Part shown: positions 1-8,887 of the stretch, one piece after another
Layout: each line of letters begins with the position of its first letter
Position numbering within the stretch: the first letter of the stretch is position 1
Origin: Candidatus Bandiella numerosa
GTDB taxonomy: Bacteria > Pseudomonadota > Alphaproteobacteria > Rickettsiales > Midichloriaceae
Direction: 5' to 3'
NCBI RefSeq assembly: GCF_029981845.1
Contig: NZ_CP104164.1
Coordinates: 620,001 to 684,000 of the forward strand
Length of the DNA stretch: 64,000 bases
The notes under the pieces: generated by a model
The model's database searches: none
Told to the model about the DNA's origin: nothing
Seen by the model: only the letters and a program-made list of their open reading frames with translations
Translations under genes and position numbers: made by a program

Positions 1-946
1 AACCAGAAAAAGTTCAAATAAAATTATAGATATAATTTGCTCAAATACCGAAGCATGCATTGGAGGTTCAGCTGATTTATCAGGTTCAAATGGAACAAAA
101 TCTGCTAATCAAAAAATTTTCTCTAAAAATGATTATTCGGGTAATTATATCCATTATGGAGTTAGAGAGCATGCAATGGTTGCAATAATGAATGGTATAA
201 AGATACACAGTGAATATATAGTATATGGTGGTACTTTTTTAGTATTTTCAGATTATTGCCGACCGTCTATCAGATTGGCAGCCTTGATGAAATTGCCTGT
301 TGTGTTGGTATTTACGCATGATTCAATTGGAGTTGGAGAAGATGGGCCAACTCATCAACCTATTGAGCATCTATCTGCTTTGAGGGTTATACCAAATTTA
401 AATGTGTACAGACCAGCTGATGCAATAGAAACAGCTGAATGCTGGGAGTTAATATTAAAGGAAACAAGCACTCCTGCAGTATTATGCCTAAGTAGACAAA
501 ATTTACCTCAGTTGAGGAATAACATTAATGTTAATAATACTAAAAATTTAGTCGCATTTGGGGTGTATATTCTATATCAGTCAAAAGAAGCACATTCTAT
601 ATCTATTTTTGCTAGTGGTTCAGAACTGTCTATTGCTTTAGACGTAGCAAAAAATTTGGAGAAAAATGGGATTGGAAGTAAGGTTATTTCTGTGCCTTGC
701 CAAGAATTATTTTGGCAACAGACCCTTGAATATCAAATGGCTATTCTTTGCAATAATACTTTAAAAGTTGCAATAGAAGCGGGTAGTGAGCAATCATGGT
801 CCAAAATTATTGGTCCACATGGGGCATTTTTTGGAATGGATGATTTTGGTAAATCTGCTCCAATAGAAGATCTATACAAATATTTTCAATTGACTGTAGA
901 AAAAATTTCAAAGAGGATCTTAAAAATTGTTAATCCTGCTAGTTAG
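1..946 (+). CDS. tkt: Transketolase, C-terminal part (5' end outside window)
   Basis: The frame is open from base 2, so the gene enters from the left edge and about 314 residues are visible; full-length transketolases have about 650-700. Transketolase is a cytosolic thiamine-diphosphate enzyme that moves two-carbon units between sugar phosphates in the non-oxidative pentose phosphate pathway. Seen: GGSADLSGSN, the YGVREHAM segment holding the catalytic glutamate of the pyrimidine-binding domain, and FTHDSIGVGEDGPTHQP, all diagnostic, followed by a C-terminal domain. The ATG at 176 lies inside the GVREHAM motif and cannot be the start. The stop (944-946) is 8 bases before rnhB, suggesting one operon. 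The diphosphate-binding N-terminal domain is not visible. Confidence 0.95.
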   Translation, partial: TRKSSNKIIDIICSNTEACIGGSADLSGSNGTKSANQKIFSKNDYSGNYIHYGVREHAMVAIMNGIKIHSEYIVYGGTFLVFSDYCRPSIRLAALMKLPVVLVFTHDSIGVGEDGPTHQPIEHLSALRVIPNLNVYRPADAIETAECWELILKETSTPAVLCLSRQNLPQLRNNINVNNTKNLVAFGVYILYQSKEAHSISIFASGSELSIALDVAKNLEKNGIGSKVISVPCQELFWQQTLEYQMAILCNNTLKVAIEAGSEQSWSKIIGPHGAFFGMDDFGKSAPIEDLYKYFQLTVEKISKRILKIVNPAS

Positions 947-954
947 AGCTGTTT

Positions 955-1563
955 ATGCGAAATAATATATCTTTAAAACCAGATTTTTCATACGAAAAGA
1001 AAATTGGAGGCATAATACTTGGTATAGACGAAGTTGGTAGGGGTTGTATTGCTGGACCTGTAGTTGTTGCAGGGGTCATTTTAAACGATAATATTGATAC
1101 CTTACAGATAAATGATTCAAAAAAACTTACCCCCAGCAAAAGAGAAAAGATTTTTACCTATTTGAAGGAACATTGCCATTATTTGATTGAATCTAGCAGT
1201 GTTGAAGAAATTGAGGAGATGAATATCTTACAGGCTTCGCTACTTGCGATGAGGAGGGTTATAAATAATATAGAGCATAAATTTGACTATGTTTTTGTAG
1301 ATGGTAATATTAGTCCTGATAAATCAATGGATAATATAAGTACTATAGTAGGTGGAGATAGTAAGTCATTATCAATAGCAACAGCATCAATATTTGCTAA
1401 AGTCACCAGAGATAGGTTTATGGATAAATTAGATCAAGATTATCCACATTATCTATGGAGACAAAATAAAGGATATGGTACTAAACAACACATTGATGCA
1501 ATTAAAAAATTTGGTATTACGCCATATCATAGAAAAAGTTTTTTAAAAAAAATAATAGGATAA
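955..1563 (+). CDS. rnhB: Ribonuclease HII
   Basis: RNase HII removes RNA from RNA-DNA hybrids and single ribonucleotides misincorporated in DNA. The 202-residue product has the normal length. Seen: GIDEVGRGCIAGPVV near residues 23-37 with the catalytic Asp25-Glu26 pair, a later VDGN with the third acidic residue, and GGDSKSLSIATASIFAKVTRD followed by YGT, all family hallmarks. The start ATG lies 8 bases after the tkt stop, and mltG begins 3 bases after the rnhB stop, so the three genes are probably co-transcribed. Confidence 0.96.
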   Translation: MRNNISLKPDFSYEKKIGGIILGIDEVGRGCIAGPVVVAGVILNDNIDTLQINDSKKLTPSKREKIFTYLKEHCHYLIESSSVEEIEEMNILQASLLAMRRVINNIEHKFDYVFVDGNISPDKSMDNISTIVGGDSKSLSIATASIFAKVTRDRFMDKLDQDYPHYLWRQNKGYGTKQHIDAIKKFGITPYHRKSFLKKIIG

Positions 1564-1566
1564 TAA

Positions 1567-2541
1567 ATGATAAAAATTTCTAGAAAAATATATTTGTTGG
1601 GAGTGTTGGCTATATTGTTTAAAGTTTTCATTGCATCATTCATATACATAAATCTTTTTAGTCAAAAAAATATCGAGGATAGAGTCATAATAATTCCGAA
1701 ATCTTGCTCAATCAAATGCACTTCTGGCATTCTTTTAGAAGCTGGGATTATACGGAATAAATTATTTTTTATTTCATATGCTAGAAGTTTTGGATTACTT
1801 GGAAAAAGGATTGTTGCAGGTGAGTATGAGATACCAAAAGGTGCAAACCTTGTAGAGATATTTGATAAAATATCCAATGGTAGAGTAGTAACTCATCAAT
1901 TCACCATTCCAGAAGGATTGACAAATTTTCAAATTTTCGAAATTTTAAGAAATCAACATGGTGTTATTAATGATGAAGCCGAACTTAACAAATACAAAGA
2001 AGGAGAATTTTACCCTAATACCTATAATTATTTATATAACACAAAGATAAGTGAGCTATTAAATACAATGAATTTGAAAATGAAAAGTATAATTTCAGAA
2101 GAATGGGAGAAAAGAGATGTTGCCAATACAGAGGAGCTAAGTAGTCCATTTGATGCATTGATTTTAGCTTCGATAGTTGAGAAAGAAGCAAAGTTAGATG
2201 AGGAAAAACCATATATTGCAGCTGTTTATTTAAATAGGTTAAAGAGGAAAATTTCTTTACAAGCTGATCCAACAGTTATATATGGTATCTCAGAAAAGGG
2301 TAATTTTAGTAGAAAAGTGACGTATGCTGATTTAAAATTTGATTCTCCATATAATACTTATTTATATGCTGGATTACCTCCAACGCCAATATGCAATCCT
2401 GGTAAATCTTCAATTTTAGCTGTGCTTCATTCAGTTCAGACAAATGATATATATTTTGTAGCTGATGGTTCTGGTAAGCATATATTTGCCAGTAGCTATA
2501 AACAGCATTTACAAAATATTGAAAAAATTAGGAGTAAATGA
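1567..2541 (+). CDS. mltG: Endolytic murein transglycosylase MltG (YceG family)
   Basis: MltG is an inner-membrane enzyme that cleaves nascent glycan strands and is thought to terminate peptidoglycan polymerisation. The 324-residue protein has one N-terminal membrane helix (about residues 7-30), a LysM-like middle region and the catalytic domain. The motif ASIVEKEA puts the catalytic glutamate at residue 205; it is followed by the conserved AAVYLNRL and QADPTVIYG. Its presence implies that the organism makes peptidoglycan, consistent with murG at 48465. It is packed 3 bases behind rnhB and 13 before rsmD. Confidence 0.95.
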   Translation: MIKISRKIYLLGVLAILFKVFIASFIYINLFSQKNIEDRVIIIPKSCSIKCTSGILLEAGIIRNKLFFISYARSFGLLGKRIVAGEYEIPKGANLVEIFDKISNGRVVTHQFTIPEGLTNFQIFEILRNQHGVINDEAELNKYKEGEFYPNTYNYLYNTKISELLNTMNLKMKSIISEEWEKRDVANTEELSSPFDALILASIVEKEAKLDEEKPYIAAVYLNRLKRKISLQADPTVIYGISEKGNFSRKVTYADLKFDSPYNTYLYAGLPPTPICNPGKSSILAVLHSVQTNDIYFVADGSGKHIFASSYKQHLQNIEKIRSK

Positions 2542-2554
2542 ATAGTTAATAATT

Positions 2555-3130
2555 ATGAGAGTTATTGCGGGAAAATATAAAAATAAAAAAATCGTTAGTA
2601 ACGTAAAAGGTGCATCTGCCACTATTAAACCAACCACCTCCAAAATTAGAGAATCTGTATTCAATATCATATACAATTATTTTGCAAAGCATGATTTGAT
2701 AATTGAAGAATCTTCATTTTTAGATTTGTGTTGTGGTACAGGAACTATAGGTATTGAGGCGATTTCCAGAGGATTTAAGCAAGTATATTTCTTAGATAAT
2801 AATTATGAAAGCTTAGCTATAACAAGGCACAATTTAGCAACTTTAAAAGTTGATGCTCCAAATTGGAGAGTGGTTAGGTCTAATATTTTGAATTTAGAGA
2901 TATCAGAAAAAATATTGCTTGATGCTGTATATTTAGACCCTCCGTATAATGTCCCAATTACTATCGATATACTAAATTCAGTTAATAATTTTTTGCATCT
3001 AAATTCATTATTAATAATTGAAACGCCAAGAGAAATTTCTTCATCTGCATTGGTAAATCATGAAGTGATTTCTGTTAAGCATTATGGGAATTGCATTGTT
3101 TCTGCCCTCAGGTTGAAGAATAATTTATAG
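2555..3130 (+). CDS. rsmD: 16S rRNA (guanine966-N2)-methyltransferase RsmD
   Basis: RsmD methylates G966 of 16S rRNA using S-adenosylmethionine. The product of 191 residues matches the family length. Seen: the N-terminal MRVIAGKYKNKKI signature, the SAM-binding LDLCCGTGTIGIEAISRG loop at about residues 57-74, and the catalytic DPPYN near residue 128. It is the last gene of the tkt-rnhB-mltG-rsmD run; two strong hairpins follow (3166-3242). Confidence 0.95.
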   Translation: MRVIAGKYKNKKIVSNVKGASATIKPTTSKIRESVFNIIYNYFAKHDLIIEESSFLDLCCGTGTIGIEAISRGFKQVYFLDNNYESLAITRHNLATLKVDAPNWRVVRSNILNLEISEKILLDAVYLDPPYNVPITIDILNSVNNFLHLNSLLIIETPREISSSALVNHEVISVKHYGNCIVSALRLKNNL

Positions 3131-3165
3131 CTTGAAAAGCTGATTTTAGAAAACTGGAATTCGTG

Positions 3166-3242
3166 ATTATAATCCAACTTATAATGAGTTGGATTATGGT
3201 TGTAATGCAGTAAATTCTCCGACATAAACGGAATTTACTGCA
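3166..3242. repeat. Two tandem perfect hairpins after rsmD
   Basis: The first arm pair is ATAATCCAACT (3169-3179) with AGTTGGATTAT (3187-3197), extendable by wobble pairs. The second is TGCAGTAAATTC (3206-3217) with GAATTTACTGCA (3231-3242). Both stems are perfect and only 8 bases separate them. They lie between convergent genes, so transcription termination or 3'-end protection is plausible, but no T-run follows on either strand, so a classic intrinsic terminator is not shown. Confidence 0.6.
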
Positions 3243-3311
3243 GATACCTCATGTTTATTTTTATAGTCTAGATCAAAATTTATCCTGAGGAAAGTTCATT
3301 TTGGTGTATTT

Positions 3312-3785
3312 TTACTTATATAGCTCACATCCAGTTTTTAATAATAGACGAATAACATTTGCAGCTCGATGAATTGGAAGATTTAATATTTTGTGTATCA
3401 TCTTATCTTGATAAATATTGTTCGAATCAGTTCCATTGAAAATAAGCTTCAAATCCTCAATAGCTTGTATTTTATCAATTTTAATTTCTTGCTTATTTTC
3501 AGATAATATTTTTAACGTTACTTCTACACCTTTTAATTTATTATCTTCCCGTACTTGATCGGAAATACTGCTATTATTTTTATATTTATCCAAATTATAA
3601 GCGTATTTATAAAATTCTATTAAAAGTTCATCAGGCGCATTAGGTATTTTAGTGCATACAAGTGTATAGGTAATCTTGTTTTTTAATGGATTACTACTAT
3701 TTGTATCAAATTTTTCATTTTTCGTAACATTTGTATTGCAGCCTATTAAACAAACGCATATTAGTGCAAATAAAATTCTTGCCAT
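3312..3785 (-). CDS. Small hypothetical lipoprotein
   Basis: A 157-residue protein not assigned to any family. The N-terminus is a lipoprotein signal: a short hydrophobic stretch followed by the lipobox LIGC, with Cys16 as the predicted lipidated residue. The remainder is polar, lysine- and asparagine-rich, with predicted helices and no recognisable catalytic motif. It lies 74 bases downstream of fabH on the same strand and could be read through from the rpmF-plsX-fabH operon. Function unknown. Confidence 0.7.
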   Translation of the reverse strand: MARILFALICVCLIGCNTNVTKNEKFDTNSSNPLKNKITYTLVCTKIPNAPDELLIEFYKYAYNLDKYKNNSSISDQVREDNKLKGVEVTLKILSENKQEIKIDKIQAIEDLKLIFNGTDSNNIYQDKMIHKILNLPIHRAANVIRLLLKTGCELYK

Positions 3786-3859
3786 AATTGTTAATTATAT
3801 AATACATTTTCCTGTGGTAATTAAACCACAAGACAATTATCAATTCAATAAATATTTAA

Positions 3860-4822
3860 TTAAATTTTCAACAGAGCGGAGCCCCAGGTTAACCCACCAC
3901 CTACAGCAGCAAGGGCTATTAAGTCACCTGTTTTGATTTTTCCACTAGACATGTAATGGTCAAGGGCAAGAGGTATTGACGCGGCTGAAGTATTTGCATG
4001 ATGTGGTACTGTTGAGACTGATTTTTCTATGTTGATGTTAAGCTTATCCATAACAGCATTTATTATTCTTTCATTTGCTTGATGTAGCAAAATCCAATCT
4101 AAATCTTCTAAATTTAATTGGTTTTTATTCACAATAGACTTGATTGATTCTGGCATTTTAGTAACAGCATATCTAAAAACTTCTCTACCATTCATCTCAA
4201 TTTTTTTATTTAAATTACCAGAAGAAATGCCACCATTAACAGCCAAAATATTTTGAAGACTTCCATCTGAAAATAATTCGATATCAATAATGCCGTAAGA
4301 ATCATTGCCATCAGTTTTTTCAAGGATAACTGCTCCAGCTCCATCACCAAATAGCACGCAAGTTGATCTATCGGTCCAATCTATGATTCTTGACATTGTT
4401 TCTGCACCAATTATGGCAACTCTTCTTGCTTTATTAGATTTAATAAGTGAATCACCAAGTTGAAGAGCGTACAAGAAGCCAGAGCATACAGCTTGTATGT
4501 CAAAGGCAAAGCCTCTATTCATCTTTATATTATTTTGAACTCTTACAGCAGTAGCCGGAAAAACTAGATCTGGCGTTGTTGTTGCTAATATCAAAGCATC
4601 TAAATCATTCGGATTAATATTTGCGTTTTTCAACGCATTAATCGCTGCTAATGTTGCTAAGTCGGAAGTCTTTTGGTCTTCTGTTGCAATATGCCTTTTT
4701 TTTATACCTGTTCTAGTTTGTATCCATTCATCAGAAGTATCTAATATTTGCTCTAAATCAGCATTAGTTAAAATTTTTTCTGGTAAATAACTTCCTACAC
4801 CAATTATTTTTGAAGAAATCAT
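3860..4822 (-). CDS. fabH: 3-oxoacyl-ACP synthase III (KAS III)
   Basis: FabH starts fatty acid synthesis by condensing acetyl-CoA with malonyl-ACP. The 320-residue protein has the normal length. Seen: the active-site cysteine in QAVCSGFLYAL (Cys113), DEWIQTRTGIKKRHIA near the N-terminus, the catalytic histidine in LHQANERI and the asparagine in HHANTSAASIP, completing the Cys-His-Asn triad, and a C-terminal GGGLTWGS. The start overlaps the plsX stop by 4 bases, the usual plsX-fabH coupling. Confidence 0.97.
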   Translation of the reverse strand: MISSKIIGVGSYLPEKILTNADLEQILDTSDEWIQTRTGIKKRHIATEDQKTSDLATLAAINALKNANINPNDLDALILATTTPDLVFPATAVRVQNNIKMNRGFAFDIQAVCSGFLYALQLGDSLIKSNKARRVAIIGAETMSRIIDWTDRSTCVLFGDGAGAVILEKTDGNDSYGIIDIELFSDGSLQNILAVNGGISSGNLNKKIEMNGREVFRYAVTKMPESIKSIVNKNQLNLEDLDWILLHQANERIINAVMDKLNINIEKSVSTVPHHANTSAASIPLALDHYMSSGKIKTGDLIALAAVGGGLTWGSALLKI

Positions 4823-5907
4823 GTATTCTTAATTCCTAATATTTTTGCTGAGGTTTGCTTTATCTTATCAACAAAATTTAATCCTGTACCTTTTTCTTCG
4901 AATATCTCAAGTTCTTGTGATATTTTGGCATTTATATTATTTTTTACTAATGTATAAGCTGTATTAATAGCATTATATATCCCATCTGCACTTGCAGAGC
5001 CATGACTTTTTATTACAATTCCTTTTAATCCAACAAGCATAGCCCCATTATTTTTGTTTGGGTCAATAACTTTAAGAGATGCTTTTATTTTTGATTTTAA
5101 AAGTAATCCAGCAAACTTTGTTACTAATCCTCCATTCATAATAGATGATTGTATTAAATCTATGCATGTACTTGCTGCTCCTTCTGAGGCCTTAAGGAAT
5201 ATATTACCAGAAAATCCATCTGTAACCAGTACGTCTATATTGCCTTTCACCACGTCGTGTCCTTCTATAAATCCATGGAAATTTAAACCAGATTTTTCGA
5301 GAATTTTATATGTTTTGAGTTCTAGTTCTCTACCTTTAGTAATTTCCGATCCAACGTTTAATATGCCTATCTTAGGATTTTCAATTTTTAAAATTACTTT
5401 TGCAAAACAGATTCCCATTAGTGCAAAGTGAAATAAATGTGATTCATTACATTCTAAATTGGCTCCCATATCAAGCAACACGGTGCCTTTATTATTTATA
5501 CTTGGAAATATAGCCGTAATAGCAGGCCTTTTTATGTGTTCAAGACTACCCAATACCATTTTAGATGTTAGCATAAGTGCACCAGTATTTCCACATGAAA
5601 CTGCCGCATGTGCATCACCGTTTTTAACTGCTTCTATGGCTTTTCTCATGCTAGAATTTTTGCCATTTCTCCATGCTGTGGCTGGTTTATCTTCATCAGA
5701 AATTGCAACTTCACTGTCAATTAATTTATATTTATTTTCTGGGAAGTTGTAATCAATGATTTTAGGCAAAACAATAGACTTTTTGCCATATAGTGTAAAT
5801 ATTACATCATCATGAGACTTAAAAAACCCATCTATAGCTTCTATGATCGCATCAGGTGAATTAGTTCCACCCATGGCATCAATACTAATAATAGTCTTAT
5901 TAGACAT
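4819..5907 (-). CDS. plsX: Phosphate acyltransferase PlsX
   Basis: PlsX converts acyl-ACP to acyl-phosphate, the first step of the PlsX/PlsY route to phosphatidic acid. The 362-residue product starts with ISIDAMGGTNSP and contains AVSCGNTGALM, LDMGANLEC and VTDGFSGNIFLK, all characteristic. It is slightly longer than many homologues, with a C-terminal tail. It sits in the conserved rpmF-plsX-fabH order: 11 bases behind rpmF and overlapping fabH by 4 bases, so translational coupling is likely. Confidence 0.97.
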   Translation of the reverse strand: MSNKTIISIDAMGGTNSPDAIIEAIDGFFKSHDDVIFTLYGKKSIVLPKIIDYNFPENKYKLIDSEVAISDEDKPATAWRNGKNSSMRKAIEAVKNGDAHAAVSCGNTGALMLTSKMVLGSLEHIKRPAITAIFPSINNKGTVLLDMGANLECNESHLFHFALMGICFAKVILKIENPKIGILNVGSEITKGRELELKTYKILEKSGLNFHGFIEGHDVVKGNIDVLVTDGFSGNIFLKASEGAASTCIDLIQSSIMNGGLVTKFAGLLLKSKIKASLKVIDPNKNNGAMLVGLKGIVIKSHGSASADGIYNAINTAYTLVKNNINAKISQELEIFEEKGTGLNFVDKIKQTSAKILGIKNT

Positions 5908-5918
5908 AATTGATTTTA

Positions 5919-6218
5919 TTATTTATCCTTAGTTTCAGAAGGAAATTCTGATTTCTTATCAGTTTTAATTTGTTTAGTTTTTTCTTTGGTTACTTTAGGT
6001 TCTTTACTTCCTGGGTGACTATTGTCTGCTTCCTTATTTTTCCCCTTCGGCTTTACCATTTGTTTACCATTGTAATAGCCATCTTTTAAAGATAAATGGT
6101 GAGGCAATTTTGGTTCACCAGTTACTGAATCGAAAGAAATAGAAACTTTACTTATTCCATCATGCGCTCTTCTGCTATTTCTTTTTGATCTGGATGTTTT
6201 TTGCTTAGGTACAGCCAT
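5919..6218 (-). CDS. rpmF: 50S ribosomal protein L32 with long charged C-terminal tail
   Basis: The family start MAVPKQKTSRSKRNSRR fixes the initiation codon at 6218, although the frame is open four codons further upstream. The first 60 or so residues (to KPKGKNK) are a normal alphaproteobacterial L32, a small protein of the large ribosomal subunit. Unusually, a tail of about 38 residues follows that is rich in Lys, Glu, Ser and Thr and has no hydrophobic core, giving 99 residues in all. It leads the plsX-fabH operon. Confidence 0.93.
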   Translation of the reverse strand: MAVPKQKTSRSKRNSRRAHDGISKVSISFDSVTGEPKLPHHLSLKDGYYNGKQMVKPKGKNKEADNSHPGSKEPKVTKEKTKQIKTDKKSEFPSETKDK

Positions 6219-6461
6219 AATTTCGTACAACTTAATTTGTTTATTGAATCCACTTATATAATAAATTCACTCCAAATGCTAGTAAAATAGTGACTATGAC
6301 ATCAAGAAAACACAAAATTATTATTAAAGTTCTTCCTTAGATTATGGCCTGACATTAGAAATAAGTTCTGGTTCATTTTTAATCATAAACAGCGCTATAT
6401 GAATCCCTAACTTTTTATCAATTAATTTAATCGGACCAACGTTATAGTGTAGGATTTTTAA

Positions 6462-6956
6462 TCAAGAAAAGTACTTATTGCTGTAAAGGTTTTTAGATAT
6501 TGCACCCTCCCATTTATCACCATTGTCTATCAACTTGTTTTTATCGTATAATAGCTCAGCATGAGTTTCTGTTGCATATTCAAAATTTGGTCCTTCTACA
6601 ATTGCATCCACTGGGCATGCTTCTTGGCAAAGCCCACAATAAATACATTTTGTCATATCAATGTCGTATTTTGTGGTTCTTCTGCTTTTGTCAGATCTTG
6701 CTTCTGCTTCTATAGTTATAGCTTGCGCTGGGCAAATTGCTTCACATAGTTTGCATGCAATGCATCTTTCTTCACCATTAGAATATCTTCTTAATGCATG
6801 TTCTCCCCTAAATCTGGGGCTTAAGTATCCTTTTTCAAAGGGATAATTAATTGTTACCTTTCTTTTAAACAAATATGTCAAAGTTAAAAACATACCTTTT
6901 AATATATCTATCAACAGGAAAGATTTAATATGATATTTCAATTCTTTTAATTTCAA
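6462..6956 (-). CDS. nuoI: NADH-quinone oxidoreductase subunit I
   Basis: NuoI is the peripheral-arm subunit of respiratory complex I that carries two [4Fe-4S] clusters (N6a and N6b). The 164-residue protein has an N-terminal amphipathic helix region, RFRGEHALRRY, and two ferredoxin motifs, CIACKLCEAICP and CIYCGLCQEACP. The ending is close to that of known rickettsial NuoI. It is isolated from other nuo genes here, as happens in Rickettsiales where the operon is split. It follows prmC by 14 bases. After its TGA stop the same frame remains open for about 39 codons (see findings). Confidence 0.97.
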   Translation of the reverse strand: MKLKELKYHIKSFLLIDILKGMFLTLTYLFKRKVTINYPFEKGYLSPRFRGEHALRRYSNGEERCIACKLCEAICPAQAITIEAEARSDKSRRTTKYDIDMTKCIYCGLCQEACPVDAIVEGPNFEYATETHAELLYDKNKLIDNGDKWEGAISKNLYSNKYFS

Positions 6957-6970
6957 ATTTAAAACCTATG

Positions 6971-7867
6971 TTATGAATCGTTTCTGATTATAGCAATACG
7001 ATCAATACTTTGCAAATCCTTAAAAATTTCAATCTCATATCCTTTCGCCTCAAATATCTCTCTAATTTTTTTGCTTTGATTGAATCCCATTTCTAGAATT
7101 ATAATCCCATCTTTTTTGAGAAATATTTTTGCATTTTTTGCTATAATTCTATAATTTTCTACTCCATCATTATGGTCAGTTAATGCATTTTTTGGTTCAT
7201 AATTTAATACGCTAGGCTCTAAATTTTGCCAGTCATCAATTGTTATATACGGAGGGTTTGAAATAATAATATCAAATTGATCAGTATTTTCGATATTACT
7301 AAACCAATTGCTTATCTTAAAATTTACCCTTTTATCTATATCAAATTTTTTGGCATTGAGTATGGCTATATTCAAGGCCTCTTCAGAGATGTCAATCCCT
7401 AAACCAATTGAAAATTTTAATTCCGAAAGTAATGATAATATGATGCATCCACTGCCCGTGCCCAAATCTAGTATATTTAATTTTGCATCAATTCTATTTG
7501 TTAATTTTTTTAAAATTAATTCGATAATTAGTTCTGTTTCAGGCCTTGGTATAAGGACATTATTGTTAATAATATAATTTTGTTTCCAAAAATACTTACT
7601 ACCTATAATATACGCCACAGGCTCAAATTTTAATCTTCGCTCAACTAAATTGATATATTTTGAATACGTATCTGGTGATATTTTTTCATTTAATTTGAAT
7701 ATTAAATTTTCTGAATCAGCCAAATTTAAGATGTGGGATAATAAGATTTTTGCATCTAGTTTATATGTTTCAATGCCTATTTCCTGAAGTATTTTTTGAG
7801 CATTATTTAGTGCTGCTGATATAGTTATTTTATCAATTTTCACGTATAACTTCTGTTTCAAATTCAA
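6971..7867 (-). CDS. prmC: Release factor glutamine methyltransferase PrmC (HemK)
   Basis: PrmC methylates the glutamine of the GGQ motif in RF1 and RF2, raising termination efficiency. The 298-residue protein has an N-terminal helical domain, then a SAM-binding LDLGTGSGCIILSLL segment and the catalytic NPPYITIDDW motif. The ATG at 7867 gives a 35-base overlap with ribD. A GTG at 7843 would reduce the overlap to 11 bases and keep every conserved residue, so the start is uncertain. Part of the gltP-ribD-prmC-nuoI run. Confidence 0.95.
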   Translation of the reverse strand: MNLKQKLYVKIDKITISAALNNAQKILQEIGIETYKLDAKILLSHILNLADSENLIFKLNEKISPDTYSKYINLVERRLKFEPVAYIIGSKYFWKQNYIINNNVLIPRPETELIIELILKKLTNRIDAKLNILDLGTGSGCIILSLLSELKFSIGLGIDISEEALNIAILNAKKFDIDKRVNFKISNWFSNIENTDQFDIIISNPPYITIDDWQNLEPSVLNYEPKNALTDHNDGVENYRIIAKNAKIFLKKDGIIILEMGFNQSKKIREIFEAKGYEIEIFKDLQSIDRIAIIRNDS

Positions 7868-8879
7868 AACATTGATTTAAATCTTGAAGATTTAGTTTGC
7901 CTATAGCGTTTAATCCATCGCCACCAATGAATTTATTAGATTGAAAAAGGATTATTTTATCTATCAGATTTTCTTTTATAAAAGAGGTGTTTATTTTTTG
8001 ACCGCCTTCAATAAGTAAATTATTAATTCCTAAATCAGCAATATGATTTAGAACATCATTAAGATTAAGACCTATATCTGATTTTTTGACGGTAATCACT
8101 TTAATATCACCATCTATATTTTTTGAATTTTGTGAGGTAAAAATTATAGTTTTGATTCTCTTTGCAGTTTGTACTATTTGAGAGTTTTTTGAAATTCTTA
8201 AATCAGAATCTAGTATGATTCTTATGGGGCTATGTTGTTCGTCGTATAATCTACATGTTAAAAGTGGGTCATCTGCAATAACAGTGCCTATTCCTGTTAA
8301 TATTGCATCATTTTTCGATCTTAATTGATGTGATAATTTTCTTAGTTTTTCACTGGTAATCCACTTACTCTTACCATTTGCTAGGGCAATTTTACCGTCT
8401 AAACTTGTTGCAATTTTTAATGTAATGTATGGTCGATTTTGCAACATTCTTTTTTTAAACCCATTTATAATTTCTTCACATTCATTTTTTAAAATTCCTA
8501 CTGTAGTTTCAATTTTATTATTTTTTAAAATCTCTATGCTTGTGCCACTAATTTTTGGATTTGGATCAATTGTGCCAATTACAACCCTAGAAAATTTTGA
8601 TTGAATTATTTTTTTAACACATGAAACATCATTTTCCTTATCATTGCAACATGGCTCTAAGGTGATATAAACAGTGCTTTTTGCCAGTTCCTTATCGTGT
8701 AATTTATCTATAGCTAAACATTCGGCATGAGGTCTACCACCATTTTCTGTTCTCGCGCTAGAAATAATTTTATCGTCCTTAACAATTATGCATCCAACAG
8801 AAGGATTGGAACCAGTTCTTCCAATACCTGATTTTGCCATATCAAGTGCCTTATTCATGAAATACACATCGTTATCCAT
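7833..8879 (-). CDS. ribD: Bifunctional riboflavin biosynthesis deaminase/reductase RibD
   Basis: RibD carries out two steps of riboflavin synthesis: deamination of the GTP-derived pyrimidine and reduction of its ribosyl side chain. The 348 residues contain both domains. The N-terminal cytidine-deaminase-like domain has the zinc motif HAECLAI and, further on, TLEPCCN with a later cysteine. The C-terminal reductase domain has KIATSLDGKIA and IEGGQKINTSF. The start lies 8 bases after the gltP stop. The classic PPC of the zinc site is altered to SC, but the cysteine is kept. Confidence 0.94.
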   Translation of the reverse strand: MDNDVYFMNKALDMAKSGIGRTGSNPSVGCIIVKDDKIISSARTENGGRPHAECLAIDKLHDKELAKSTVYITLEPCCNDKENDVSCVKKIIQSKFSRVVIGTIDPNPKISGTSIEILKNNKIETTVGILKNECEEIINGFKKRMLQNRPYITLKIATSLDGKIALANGKSKWITSEKLRKLSHQLRSKNDAILTGIGTVIADDPLLTCRLYDEQHSPIRIILDSDLRISKNSQIVQTAKRIKTIIFTSQNSKNIDGDIKVITVKKSDIGLNLNDVLNHIADLGINNLLIEGGQKINTSFIKENLIDKIILFQSNKFIGGDGLNAIGKLNLQDLNQCFEFETEVIREN

Positions 8880-8887
8880 GAGGGTAG

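Noticed and set aside
939..1139. Minus-strand open frame opposite rnhB
   Set aside because: Shadow of a clearly conserved gene; the same applies to the frames opposite fabH, plsX, glyA, leuS and gyrA.
6346..6464. UGA read as tryptophan, extending NuoI
   Set aside because: Several genes here end in TGA at the expected residue and use TGG for Trp, and NuoI already has a normal length.
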